64,000 bases of DNA from Ophiura sarsii (Eukaryota; Echinodermata; Ophiuroidea; Amphilepidida; Ophiuridae), in NCBI GenBank assembly GCA_035610835.1, contig CM069459.1, positions 57,145,316 through 57,209,315 on the forward strand, given 5' to 3'. Both the position numbers and the translations under genes were made by a program. Positions 45,634 to 57,646 of the stretch are shown here, one piece after another (position 1 is the stretch's first letter; each line of letters begins with the position of its first letter). The notes below the pieces were generated by a model. That model searched no databases. It was not told where the DNA came from and saw nothing but the letters and a program-made list of their open reading frames with translations.

Positions 45634-47034
45634 TCGTGGAAGATAAGATTATAATTCTAAATATTGCAGATTTATTGAACAGGGTCATCTCTTAAGGCGG
45701 ACTGAAGTTTCTTAAAATATTTAAAATGTTCCGAAAATGTATTTACAAAATCGTGGCCGAGACTGTTGAATCCAACATACCATTCATGGAAACGATGCTA
45801 GACTTTAATCAAGTCTAAGTCCATGACGGAATATAAAGTGTAATATCACTATAGGCAAGAGATTTGTATATAGTCTAGGATGTATGTTGCATTTCGTAGT
45901 TGCGCCAAAAAAGGGGCCGGGGCTGGTGAGTCCTCTGGTAAAGGTTCTTATCGTAAAGCCTTTATATTCTTCAATTTTCCCGATATCTGGAAAGGATCGG
46001 AAAGCCGCACTTAAGCATAATTCATCAACAGATTAAAAAAAGTGTATCAAAAATCTGTTCATCAAATTAGAAAATCATTCTTTGTTCACTCTTGTTTTTC
46101 TAGTTTATCTAGACAAACACGCTGCTCAAAACAGTTACCGAAGAAGTCTTCCGAACAGGAAGACGAAACTGTCTAGCTTGTGAGTAGATAATTGGATTTG
46201 TACAACAAAACATTTTTTATCATTTCAATCTACAGTCCTGATGAACTTATTCAAAGAGTTATCGGGGTTGTGATGCAATACTTGCTAGTCGGCTCGTTTT
46301 ATGCAATAGCCGTAAGATCGTCACTTGTGACATGGTTCAGCAACCTTGATAAAGGCCCTGTCACACCATGGCGTATGGCCTGAACGTATGTCGACGTATA
46401 CAAAAAATAGCTCGAAAATTGTCAGAGTCCAAAAACGTCCATGTTCTTTGTTGAAATGTTTCAATTTCAATTTTAAAGACTGCTTTACTGACAGCTACCC
46501 ATTTGCACATGGAAAAAGAGTATAGAACTTGAACTCATGACAAAATACCTATATATTTTATGTGGAATATATTTATTTATGTCTTTTAAGCTTGAAAAGA
46601 ATCGAAAGAATGCGTTGAAAAGAACAAAGAAGAGATTAACTGATGTGGGGGTGTGTGTGACTTAATCATGTCGCTTCTTGCTTCGTGCATTTTAAAAGCT
46701 TTACTTTCATACTGAGAGGATTGGACCAAGCCGATTTTGCTTCCTCATGTTTGCTGAAGCATATCTCCCGTTCTAAATAACCAATTGGAAGGCAATAAAA
46801 TGCAAATGAAAGCTTATTTACTCAGCTTTCATAATACATCAAGATTAGACCCGTGTGTTCCTGTCCTTTTAAGATATCTTATGTGCCCGGAATGTTAACA
46901 TTTGTTTGGGTCACCCTGTACATGGCGCAAGCAATAACTTCTTGTAAAGCCGGGGAGCTAAGCTGAAATGTGAATTTTGTGTTTAGCAAGGACATAATGT
47001 ATTTTCAACGATCTTGACATTGTACATGGGTGTC
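45634..47034. other. Gene-free sequence with one solitary MITE end
   Basis: Bases about 46352-46440 (AAAGGCCCTGTCACACCATG to GTCAGAGTCC) are a left end of the CCCTGTCACAC family, nearly identical to 7712-7800, with no partner. Otherwise nothing is recognised. Confidence 0.55.
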
Positions 47035-47150
47035 ATCATCATCATCATTCATCGGCTGCAGAGCAGGCGACTACAAGATTTCTCCATGCACGACGATCAG
47101 TAGCAAGTACGGCAATCTGTTTTTCTTGGATTGCTCCTTCTTTGTCATAG
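47035..47150 (-). pseudogene. 3' end of an RTE-like LINE, fragment 2
   Basis: About 110 bp matching the terminal part of fragment 1 (GCAGAGCAGGCGACTACAAG, CTCCATGCACGACGATCAG), ending in an ATC repeat tail in plus-strand view. Encodes only the last 30 or so residues. Confidence 0.7.
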
Positions 47151-47429
47151 GCGTGCGCAGGATTTTTTTACCCGGGGGGCTTAAAATAAATTTCATTGGT
47201 TCGCACCTCTATTGGCGGTAACGCGGACAGGGGGAGTCTGAGGGGGGATGTGCCCCCCCTTGGAATTTTTTGTTTTGTTTTGAATTTTCGAACCCATTTG
47301 GTGTGTAATTTTGACCATTTTTTTTTATTGAAAAGCCTTAACTCCAATCAATAGCCTATTGGCTTTTGATTTTTTTCCCCTTCAATTTTGAAAAAACAAA
47401 CAACACGGCGTAAGGGTTTGAAATTGCGA

Positions 47430-49003
47430 TTCAATTAAAAAATGATTTGCGCGTAGCGCAAAAATATTGGCTATTGTAAAAAGAAAGGCTTAACAAACCG
47501 TTCCTGAAGCCATGTTGGTAAGCTTGACTGATAATTAAACAGTGAATCTAATTTGCGCGTAGCGCGCCAAAAATGTCTATTTTAACACAAAAAAGTTCCA
47601 GAAACGTTTCAGAAGCCATCTTGTTCAATTGAATAACAAAGTAGTATAAAAATAATAGGCGCGGAGCGCGCAAAAAATTGCTGTTGTAAAAATAAAAGTT
47701 TAGAAAAACGTTCATGAAGCCATCTTGTTAAGCTTGAATAATAAATAAACAGTGAAACTAATGCGCGCCTAGCGCACAAAAAAATAATATTTTAACACTA
47801 AAAAGGTTCAGAAAACGTTTATGAAGCCATCTTGTTGAAATTGAATAATACAAAATTAAAAATAATTTCCGCGGAGCGCGAAAAAATTGGCTATTGTAAA
47901 AATAAAGGTTTAGAAAAACGTTCCTGAAGCTATCTTGATAAGCTTGAATAATAAATAATCAGTGAAACTAATACGCGCAAAAATTGGCTATTGTAAAAAG
48001 AAAGGTTAAAAAAACGTTCCTGAAACCATCTTGTTAAAGCTTGAATAAAAAATAAATAAATAAAACCAATTCGCTCGAAACGCGCAAAAATGTCAAGTTT
48101 ACTAACTAAAATTATCCAGAAAACGTTCCTGAAACATGTTGTTATAAAGCTTGAATGAACATTGAATTTTTTTTGCTATTTTAGCGTAGAACTGTCAATT
48201 TTTTAAACTACAGAAAAACGTTCCTTAAGCCCTATTTTTATAACTTGAATAAAGAAACATTGAATTTAATTCGCGCGAAGCGCGCAATTTTTTTCTAGTT
48301 TTGTCACTAAAATGGTCCCGAAAACGTTCCTGAAACCATGTTGTTAAGCTTGAATAATTAAACATTGAAACTAATTCGCGCAAAAAATGGCTTCTTTTGA
48401 GAGGGGGGGGGGGGGGGGGGGGCATCCGTCCCCACCCAATGGCGTATCCAGGACTGTTTTGATGGGGGGGGGGGGGCAAAAAAACCTAAAGCCATCTTGT
48501 TGATCTTAAATATTTAAAAGTTGAACCTTATACGCGCGAAGCTCGCAAATATTGTGATTTTAACACTAAAAAGGTACAGTATGACATTTTTGACGGCCCC
48601 CCACATAATATTTAGTATAGAGAAATTAGTGTGGTTTGAGGGCCATTATAATATAAAAACCTCTAAAAAACATGCGCGCGGATCGCGCAAAAGTTGGAGT
48701 TTTTGAACTTATAGGGTCATGAAAAACTGTCCTGAAGTCATCTTGTTAAAGTTAAATAATGAAATATTTAAACCAATACACGCGCGGAGCGCGCAAAAAA
48801 ATTGCATTTCTAACACTAAAGGTCCAGTATGATAATAACGTCTCCCACATAATATTTAAACTTTCTGGTGTGGAGGGTCATAATAATGTTAAAACCTGTA
48901 GAAAATATGCACGCGGAGCGCGCAAAATTCGTAAGTTTTAATTAAAATGGTCATGGAAAACTGTCCTGAAAGCCACCTTGTTATAAGCTTAAATAATAAA
49001 ATA
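47430..49003 (+). repeat. Diverged ~105-bp tandem array with GCGCGNAGCGCGC cores, left part
   Basis: About a dozen diverged units, each with a self-complementary core such as GCGCGAAGCGCGCAAAA (near 47565, 47660, 47767, 47868, 48275, 48532, 48676, 48778 and 48910). The core is followed by AAACGTTCCTGAAGCCATCT, TTGTTAAGCTTGAATAAT and TGAAACTAAT. Two G tracts (48403-48422, 48464-48476) interrupt it. The array resumes after the 5.8-kb insertion at 54775. Confidence 0.75.
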
Positions 49004-49431
49004 TTAAGTGTAAATAAAGCTAACCACCAGCAGATTTGGGACATTTTCGGAAGAAGGGGGTCAGCAAATTTGTTTCATATTAAGTCTATGAATACCTTTA
49101 GACAAACCATCATTCATGGTGGGCATAAAAAAATCTCAGTGTTTCTAGATTATATTATACATGCAGTTCAATTTTCACAAATTTGACACCTGGGAAATGA
49201 ACTTTTCAAATCATGAGCAAAGACAAATGGCACTCCCATCATGTGCATGTAAATACTTCCACATCCATTTTTTATTGGCATATAGCAAACATATTTCTTG
49301 TTATATTTTATCAAATAATAGACCTGCAGTGTTTCTAGTTTTTAACAATGAGAGTTTTTATTTCCTCAATTTTCCATGTTTTTATGTCAAAAAGTGATGT
49401 TTCGAATGTCTCCTGTTCTCAGTTGGTCAGT

Positions 49432-52400
49432 GGTTCAGGTGTTAGTTTGTATGTTGGTTATAAAGAGGAGCCATGGCCCCTCAAAGGTATGAAATAAAGT
49501 CATTGTGTTTTAACTTTTATGTTATAGAAACACTGGGTCAAAACATAGACAAATTTCAAAGTATCAAATTCCAATTTTCACAGTATCTTCCGCATTTTTG
49601 TAAAAAATCCTTTTAAGTTTTCATGAATGATGATTAAATTCATTCAAAACTATTCAATAGTAACCCTAAATTATTTTCAACAAGTTTATTTATCAGTGTT
49701 TCTAGTCTAATGGTACTTTTCAATGAAAAATAATTACGGGTATGACATTCAAAATGGCCTAAACTGGAAAAGATATGTGGGTTGTGTTAAAATCCATTTA
49801 GGTTCAGGTATTAGTGTGTATGTTGGTCATAAAGAGGAGCCATGGCCCCTTACAGGTGTGAAATAAAATCATTGTGCTTTAGTTATAATGGTATAGAAAC
49901 ACTGGGTCCATAACATAGACAAATTTCGGAGTATCAAATTCCAATTTTCACAGTATCGTCCGTATTTTTGTCAAAAACCCTTTTAAGTTTTCATGAATGA
50001 TGATTGAATTCATTCAAAACTATCCAATGGTAACCCTAAATTAGTTTCAACAAGTTTATTTATCAGTGTTTCTAGTATTATGGTATTTTTCAATGAAAAA
50101 TAATAACGGGTATGACATTACATACGCTGATGACACACAACTGTTTACCTCCATGAAACCATCAGAGAGAGACGTTTGTGTTTCAAAACTTGAACAGTGT
50201 CTTGATGACATAAAATCATGGACTGTGCATAACAAGCTTCAGTTAAATGACAGCAAAACTGAAGTGATCCATGTTACATCAAAAAACCTGAAGACGACGC
50301 CTTTATCTGGAATTAGGGTTGGCGACATGACCATTGAACCAACGTCCTCTGCGCGCAATCTCGGAGTGTTCATAGATAGTCAACTAACTATGAAGAAACA
50401 TGTTAATAACATCTGTCGGAATGCAACTCACGCAATCAGAAGTATCGGAAGGATCAGACATTATCTCGACCAGGATACAACTGAAAAACTAGTTCACGCT
50501 TATGTCACCTCGCGTTTAGATCATTGCAATTCCCTTCTCTACGGTCTCCCAGACTCTGAAATCATGAAGCTGCAAAGAATCCAGAATACTGCGGCAAGAC
50601 TGGTGACACGTACTAAGAAATATGACAGCATATCTGAGATCATATGCGGTCTTCACTGGCTTTCCATCCGCCAAAGAATAGCATTCAAGATCAACCTGCT
50701 CACTTACAAGTGTCTCAATGGACTTGCGCCTTCATATTTGTCGGACCTTATCACTCGATACACTCCTAGTCGGTCACTCCGCTCTTCTTCCCAGAACTTG
50801 ATCAAACCCCCTTCACTTCGACCACGTACTACCTACGGACGCCGATCCTTCATAGAGGCCACTCATACAGAATGGAACAATTTACCTATGCATGTCAGGG
50901 CTGCATCTTCTATGGACATTTTTAAGAAAAAATTGAAAACTCATCTTTTTACGCAGTAGTACCTTTTTACGCAGTAGTTATTGTCTATGTAGATAATGGG
51001 AGACAATTTTATCGGACTCTTTTATATACATGTTTATGCTTTTTAACCATACTTATACTGCCTTTTGTGTGCTAAATTGCTCTTTTTATTATGTATTGTG
51101 CAATAGTAATGCTGCTACTTTGGTATTTTTAACTTTGTAAAGCGCCCTGAGACCTCGGTTACGGGCGCTTAATAAGAACTGTTTATTAGTATTATTCAAA
51201 ATGGCCTAAACTGGAAAAGATATGTGGGTTCTGTTAAAATACATTTAATTACAAAGTGGTTCAGGTGTTAGTTTATATGTTGGTTATAAAGAGGAGCCAT
51301 GGCCATTCACAGGTGTGAAATAAAATCATTGTCTTTTAATTATTATGTTATAGAAACACTGGGTCATAACATAGACAAACTTTAAAGTATCAAATTCTAA
51401 TTTTTACAGTATTTTCCGCATTATTTTCATGAGTGATGATTGAATTCATTCAAAACTATCCAATGGTAACACTAAATTATTTTCAACAAGTTTATTTATC
51501 AGTGTTTATCAGTCTTATCAGTCATTATCAGTCTAATGGTACTTTTCAATGAAAAATAATTACGGGTATGACATTCAAAATGGCCTAAACTGGAAAAGAT
51601 ATGTGGGTTGTGTTAAAATCCATTTAGGTTCAGGTATTAGTGTGTATGTTGGTCATAAAGAGGAGCCATGGCCCCTTACAGGTGTGAAATAAAATCATTG
51701 TGCTTTAGTTATAATGGTATAGAAACACTGGGTCCATAACATAGACAAATTTCGGAGTATCAAATTCCAATGTTCACAGTATCGTCCGTATTTTTGTCAA
51801 AAACCCTTTTAAGTTTTCATGAATGATGATTGAATTCATTCAAAACTATCCAATGGTAACCCTAAATTATTTTCAACAAGTTTATTTATCAGTGTTTCTA
51901 GTATTATGGTATTTTTCAATGAAAAATAATAACGGGTATGACATGCAAAATGGCCTAAACTGGAAAAAATATGTGGGTTCTGTTAAAATACATTTAATTA
52001 CAAAGTGGTTCAGGTGTTAGTTTATATGTTGGTTATAAAGAGGAGCCATGGCCGTTCACAGGTGTGAAATACAATTATTGTCTTTTAATTATTATGTTAT
52101 AGAAACACTGGGTCATAACATAGACAAACTTTAAAGTATCAAATTCTAATTTTTACAGTATTTTCCGCATTATTTTCATGAGTGATGATTGAATTCATTC
52201 AAAACTATCCAATGGTAACACTAAATTATTTTCAACAAGTTTATTTATCAGTGTTTCTAGTCTAATGGTACATTTCAATGAAAAATAATTACGGGTATGA
52301 CATTCAAAATGGCCTAAACTTGAAAAGATATGTGGGTTGTGTTAAAATCCATTTAAATAAAAAGTGGTTCAGGTGTTAGTTTGTATGTTGGTTATAAAGA

Positions 52401-52745
52401 GGAGCCATGGCCGTTCACAGGTGTGAAATACAATTATTGTGTTTCAATTATATGTTATAGAAACACTGGGTCATAACATAGACTAATTTCAGAGTATCAA
52501 ATTCCAATTTTCACAGTATCTTCTGCATTTTTGTCAAAAACCCTTTTTAAGTTTTCATGAATGATGATTCAATTCATTCAAAACTATCCAATGGTAACAT
52601 TAAATTGTTTTCAACAAGTTTTTATCAGTGTTTCTAGTCTAATGGTACTTTCAATGAAAAAATATTTTGTCTATGACATTCAAAATGGCCTAAACTAGAA
52701 AAGATATGTGGGTTGTGTTAAAATCCATTTAAATAAAAAGTCAAA
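49432..52745 (+). repeat. Six tandem ~360-380-bp units, one split by a LINE
   Basis: Units start at GGTTCAGGT near 49432, 49801, 51258, 51627, 52007 and 52366. Each contains AGAGGAGCCATGGCC, TATAGAAACACTGGGTC, TTTTCAACAAGTTTATT and ATCAGTGTTTCTAGT, so each has one forward and one inverted copy of the 12-mer. Two subtypes alternate (369 and 379-380 bp), suggesting duplication of a two-unit block. Confidence 0.85.
50117..51195 (+). pseudogene. 5'-truncated CR1/L2-like LINE
   Basis: A frame of 281 residues starts at the reverse-transcriptase motif C (TYADDTQLF) and runs to the C-terminus with LDHCNSLLYGLP, LQRIQNTAARLV, HWLSIRQRIAFKINLLTYK and GLAPSYLSDL, all hallmarks of CR1/L2-type elements. 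Stop at 50957-50959. The 3' region ends AAAGCGCCCTGAGACC and GGGCGCTTAATAAGAACTG, then a TTATTA tail. It is inserted within GACATT/ATTCAAAATGG of a tandem unit. The ATG upstream belongs to the repeat, not the LINE. The frame is intact, so insertion was fairly recent, but the endonuclease and most of the polymerase are missing. Confidence 0.88.
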
Positions 52746-52791
52746 TTTGCAAACAAAAATATAAGTCAATGTGTTTTGATTATTACAATTA

Positions 52792-53707
52792 CAGTGTTTC
52801 TAGATTGAAGGGGTACTTGCCATACTAAATAAACTAATTCAGACCATACTGCATCTAATATTTTGACACTGTTTTAAGGTCAGTGTCAAAAAATATGATA
52901 GGAAGGAATGGTGAGTTTTTAGTTAATTGCATATCTGCAAGGCATGAAATCCGAACAGCTGTTTACGAAGATATTGACTATAGTACCAGCACCATTGATG
53001 TTTAAAGACATAGAATCTATGCTTGTTGACAAAGAAAAACAGCGTCGGAAGCTTAAACAACTTAAAGACATTTGTGAGCAGTTTAACATAGATGTTATTG
53101 GTTCAAAGATAAGGAAGGATTTCTTTATAAATCCACTTCTAGACCTCATTTTGGCATGCAAATGTACATAGGAAGGAAACCAAAACAGTTGTTTTTTTGC
53201 TCCTGGTAAAGTCATTTAATTTTTATAAGTGACGAGAGACATCTACATTCTATTTGAGCAAAAGAGAGTGTAAAAAGAACTTGTGTATGGTAAACATAAT
53301 GTATCCACTAATACATTGGTAAAAGGCAAGTGACATAGCATAATGTAATTTCAGAAAAATTGGAAAGGTATATACCTCGGATGAGCTTCACATATTAGTG
53401 AAGTATTGAATATTTCGATACCAATGTTTAAGGTATGTGTAGTGTGAAATCCGTTGACACAACCATCTATAAAACAATGATGAATCAATATGAAGTACCT
53501 ATCCCATGAAGAGAAAAAAGTGCAGTTATGAAGATTATAGGCCTACAGTTGAACTGCTGCTGTAAATCACCTTTGCTATGATGAGTTAGGTTTTAGAATA
53601 TATTGTAAAATGATCGATTAAGATTGGGTTTGGTATGTTTTGATGAACAACAGCATGTGTTGTAAAATCATCTTTTTGTATAATTCTGAAATTACCTAGA
53701 AACACTG
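52792..53707. mobile_element. Segment bounded by CAGTGTTTCTAG ends
   Basis: About 916 bp between a forward 12-mer (52792) and an inverted one (53697-53707). A 75-codon frame (52944-53171), rich in Lys/Leu, has no recognisable domain. It may be a remnant of an internal gene or chance. Confidence 0.35.
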
Positions 53708-54774
53708 TAAAGGAGCGTGACATTATAATAATGCTTTAACTATGTATAAAATGATAACTTCAGAAAGTTTTATTGAAGTTCGTGAAAAGTTCTATTCCAT
53801 GGAGAGCTTTTAAGGCGTGTAGACAGGGGAACTAGTTCTTATAAGCATTAAAATACTTTCTTTCCTTTTTTTTAACATTTTTTCTCCAAACAAATAGAAC
53901 CACCCATACCTTATTTAAAGTATTAAGAAGATAACTTTATTGACACTCTTTTTCAAAATAATAGTTTGAAATCTGCAAGTAGTTAGGAATGGCAAAACAA
54001 TTAATTCAAAAACGTTCATATGCAAATTGGAGAAAATGGGGAATTTATAAGATTCTTTATGATTTTTTTCTCTTAAAGTAGAAACACTGTAATTTGTTTA
54101 GCACACCAGGAGAAGAAACAGTTTATAATAGAAATGTCACAGACCCAATATTGGTGAATTTTGATGGCCCCGAATTCTATCGAGCATAATATGGGCCTTA
54201 TGTAGAAATGCCAAAATAGGAGCATATGCCCCAAACAACATTAACATTGTTGGAGTGTTTTTATTTTACAGAAGCTAGAACTCAATGGTTTTATTTTTGC
54301 TTACATGGGGCCAAGGGGTGTTAGTTGTGATTACAATGCAAATTTATTTTGAAACCGCTGACCAACTGAAAAACTGAACATCAAAAAAATCATCTTTTTG
54401 GTGAAAAATACCTCGTAAATTGGAAAAACTATCATAATTTTCTCTAAGAATAGAAACACTGATGCTTAGTTTATACTGTATTTATAAAGAGGACTCTATC
54501 AATAACTTATCATTGGAAAATCACTTTGAAAACTTTAACTTGTAAGCAATGGCAATGCCATTTATCAAATAACATGTATTTTGAAGTAAGGAAAAAAAGG
54601 TGAAATTACGCAATTTTTGTGATAAGTTTTTTTCTAAAATTAGAAACACTGTGATTTTTTTAGCGCACTGGAAGAATGAGACTATCATAGGGATGCCACA
54701 TACCCAATATGAGTGCATTTTGCCGACCCCCTTCTTCCGCCAACCTGCTGGTCCTTATCTTTATTGACACTTAA

Positions 54775-55110
54775 AATTAATACGCGTGCGAAGCGCGGAA
54801 AAAAATTGCCTTTCTAACATTTATGGTCCGGTATGCTAAGAACTAAAATTGGAACAAAAATTTGTATTTCTAACACTTAAATGGTCCAGTATGACGCTTT
54901 TAACGTCCAAACATAATATTTGGAATATTTGGTGTGTTTTGAGACCCATTATAATGTTGAAACCTGTTGAAAAAGTGAGCGCAAATTGAGCAAAAAAAAC
55001 CCAGTTTTTGAACTAAAATGGTCCAGAAAAAACGTTCCCGAAGCCCGCTTGTTAAGCTTGAATATTGAAACATTGAAACTAATACGTGCAAAACACTAAA
55101 AAGGTCTAGT
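54775..55110 (+). repeat. Diverged ~105-bp tandem array, right part
   Basis: Resumes with ATACGCGTGCGAAGCGCGG and then AAATGGTCCAGTATGA and AAAACGTTCCCGAAGCC units, in the same orientation as 47430-49003. Confidence 0.65.
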
Positions 55111-55171
55111 TTAAAATTATGGGGACTCCTCTTCCTCCTTCTCTACCTCCTTTTGTTACCCTTTTTTCAAT

Positions 55172-55209
<38 letters not shown>
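55172..55209. repeat. 38-base G homopolymer
   Basis: Longest G run in the window. Followed by CATGGCCTGCTGG and CCTGGATACGCCACTG, a hAT-like right end. The true length is uncertain, because such runs are error-prone. Confidence 0.85.
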
Positions 55210-55210
<1 letters not shown>

Positions 55211-55211
<1 letters not shown>

Positions 55212-55484
55212 TGGCCTGCTGGGCCCCCTGGATACGCCACTGTAACCCCACCGTGAAAATGATGGGGCACTCCCCGCTTGCATTGTCTATACTCGTTACC
55301 CTTCCTCCTTATCTTCCCTTTTATTTTTTACTCTTTTACGCCACTGGTGATTCAGAGGGCCAAGCTGTTGGGTTTTAACTTGCCTGGATGACCTAAAACT
55401 CTCCTTGCTATCAATATTTACTTTCGTTATAAAACACTCACATGGTTCAGAGACGTAGAGATAAAGTGAGAGACACTAACAAAG
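55211..55484. other. Gene-free sequence
   Basis: Short unclassified stretch between G tract and pyrimidine tract. Confidence 0.5.
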
Positions 55485-55489
55485 TTCCC

Positions 55490-55665
55490 GGTCTCTTCTT
55501 CCCCCCCCCCCACTCCTCCTCCCCCTCCCTTCCTCCTCTCCCTTCCCCTCCCCTCCTCCCTCCCCCTCCTTCTCTCCTCTCCTATCCTCCCCTTTCTCCC
55601 CTTTTTTTACCCTCTGGGGACCCGGGGGCTTGAGCCCCAAAGCCCCCCCCCCCCCCCCCCCCCCC
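55490..55665. repeat. Polypyrimidine tract with C homopolymer
   Basis: About 120 bases almost entirely C and T (55490-55610), then GGGGACCCGGGGGCTTGAGC and a 23-base C run (55643-55665), then GGGCACGCGCCTG. The tract can form triplex DNA in principle. It sits inside the LINE below and produces the artefactual glycine/glutamate-rich tail of its minus-strand frame. Confidence 0.8.
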
Positions 55666-55686
55666 TGGGCACGCGCCTGTTTTCCC

Positions 55687-56430
55687 CCCACTTGTCTTAC
55701 ATATGTCAGGTATGAAGTGCGCGGTCGACCTGGTATCCTTTTGCCATGTGTTGGTAAGTATAGAGCACATATTTGTGCAGGCTCTTCTTCTGGCAGCCGG
55801 AGGATGTGACCAAGGAATCTCAACTGCCGTAGCCTTACCAAATGAAGAAGTGGCTCAGTGCTGGTCATGGCGTAAATACTGGTGTTTGGGATGCGGTAAA
55901 TCCGCCTAATATTTAGCATAATTCTGTAGCAGGAAGTGGCAAAGGCATTGATTTTATTTTCCATGTCTTGAGAGATCACCCATGACTCGCAGCCATAGCA
56001 CAGAATAGTAATGCAGGTGGTGTTAAACAACTTCGCTTTAGTTGAGATGGGTATTTTGGAACTCTTCCACAGGCGTTCCAGCTTCCAAAATGCACATCAA
56101 CCAAGCCAGTGACTTTCTTCTTTTAAAGTCGCTTGAATCAGATGCCATAATAGAGCCAAGATATCTGAAATCTGACACATGGTTGATGGGATCACCATTA
56201 TAGACTTGAAGTGTTGGATGGGGGTTGCAGTTAATAGTCATGTACTCTGTCTTAGGTGTGCTAATGACGAGGCCGAGGTCGGCTGCTGCCGCCGCTGTTC
56301 TAGCTAGCTGGGCCTGTGCCCGCGGAATTGAAGATTCCAACAAAGCAATGTCATCAGCGAAATCTAAGTCATTTAGCAACTTGGCCAGGTGACGACTGGA
56401 GCGACGAGGATGCGTTAAGTCTCCCGAATC
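55687..56430 (-). pseudogene. RTE-like LINE, C-terminal part (3' of mariner insertion)
   Basis: Minus strand, in order: DLDFADDIALL (motif C), LGLVISTPKTEYM, FRYLGSIM, then after a frame break near 56035 CYGCESWVIS, RIMLNIRRI, RLRQLRFLGHILRLPEEE and GKRIPGRPRTSY. It lacks the last residues and tail seen at 23700-24006 because the C-tract element interrupts it. Same family as that fragment. Continues at 57497-57645 beyond the mariner-type insertion. Confidence 0.8.
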
Positions 56431-56432
56431 TA

Positions 56433-57494
56433 CGAGGGTCATTCAATAAGTTCTACCTCCTCCCTCATAACATCGCTAATATTAATGTCAACTTCATGAC
56501 ATTTGTCATGATTATAGCTCCGAATCATAGCTACAAATGTGTGGTAAATGATAATTGATATCTGTTTTACTTTTGTTATGACGCGGTGAAAGCCAGAGAG
56601 AGATTTTCGACAACGGACACAGAAAATAACCTTACAAATATACACATGTTTTCGGGTGTTTTTTCGTATTGTATGGTTAGATATAAGAGCATGATTTAAA
56701 CACTGAAAATGGAAATCAAGGAATGACATCTGAATATATTACAGTATTATCATGTATAGATAAGATTGTAAACACTATTAACTCTCATAGGCTTGCAAAT
56801 AGTGTACTATCAACTCAAATGTATTGCTATGCCTTTGGCATACCAGAATACTGCCATTAGTCAAATTTTTGTTGTTACAACTTAAGCCACAATGATGCCT
56901 CGAATGTTAATCTTTACCACAATAGTCACTTTATGAGTTTTACTTATGTGCAACCTTCAGAATAGTCAATCAGGTAGTCAATGATAGAAAATTATATCGC
57001 TTTGACAGACTTTAAATCCCTCCATTTAGTTCGATATATTGAAGATCGCTTAGTTATCATGAAAGTCAAAAATGACTTTTACAGGGTTCTCTAGGGGAGG
57101 GGTAAACTGAATGGTTGTCCTGACCTGGATCTGGCTAATCAGAGGGCATATTTTTTTCCAAACCAATCAGTCAACTTTATTGTTTACAGTCTGTTAAAGA
57201 GATATCTGACATTTAGAACGGTTATAATTGACCGATAGGTATGTTTTGCCTCTTACAATAGGCCAATTGAAAAGCACTTCGGCGATATTTTGCTGTTTTT
57301 CATCCGTTTCCGTCACACTAAATCGCGGGTTTGGTTCTCACTGCATGTCCGGAAAACTACAACCAGTACTCAGATCAATTTACATTGGATTTGTAGCTGA
57401 GGTTCCAAGCTACAGTCGTGTGATATTTGATAAGACTGGCTCATATAATAATAAAGTTATGAGGTAGGAGGTAGAACTTATTGAACGACCCTCG
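56433..57494. mobile_element. Mariner-type non-autonomous element inserted in a LINE
   Basis: 1062 bp with ends CGAGGGTCATTCAATAAGTT and complement, about 29 bp, flanked by TA duplicates (56431-56432, 57495-57496). Removing it with one TA rejoins the LINE reading frame exactly, which proves insertion. No transposase frame is visible. A left-truncated relative lies at 20658-21380. Confidence 0.85.
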
Positions 57495-57496
57495 TA

Positions 57497-57645
57497 GCTC
57501 TGATGTGGCCTTCTTCAGTAGGTAGTCGACCAATATAACAAATAGAAAAGGAGCCAAAACACCTCCCTGCAAAACTCATGTGGAGACATTAAATGGGTCT
57601 GAAATGTTTCCATCTACCATTACAGCGCTTCTAGAGTTGTTGTAC
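57497..57645 (-). pseudogene. RTE-like LINE, upstream part (RT motif B)
   Basis: Minus strand encodes VMVDGNISDPF, one in-frame TGA, then VLQGGVLAPFLFVILVDYLL, the reverse-transcriptase motif B region. It is cut at 57645 by the TACACTC end of the next lattice element. Confidence 0.8.
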
Positions 57646-57646
57646 A

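Larger units (their letters stand above)
49004..54774. mobile_element. 5.8-kb TTAA-flanked inverted-repeat element with CAGTGTTTCTAG subterminal repeats
   Basis: The left arm (about 49004-49071) and right arm (about 54711-54774) are inverted copies: TTAAGTGTAAATAAAG, CCAGCAG and GGAAGAAGGGGGTCAGCAAA versus their complements. TTAA lies at both edges. The element splits a ~105-bp tandem array whose orientation is the same on both sides, supporting insertion. The 12-mer CAGTGTTTCTAG occurs forward only at the left (49137, 49327) and its complement only at the right (53697, 54079, 54451, 54641); both orientations alternate in the middle. No transposase frame. The interior holds tandem ~370-bp units and a LINE fragment. 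Confidence 0.65.

Noticed and set aside
46238..46244. CTGATGA as a hammerhead ribozyme core
   Set aside because: No matching GAAA core and no flanking stems were found.
52944..53171. 75-codon frame as a real gene
   Set aside because: No domain recognised. It lies between mobile-element end motifs, and the opposite strand is also open.
55476..55690. Glycine/glutamate-rich C-terminal extension of the minus-strand LINE frame
   Set aside because: It is read from the polypyrimidine and C tracts of an inserted element, not from LINE sequence.
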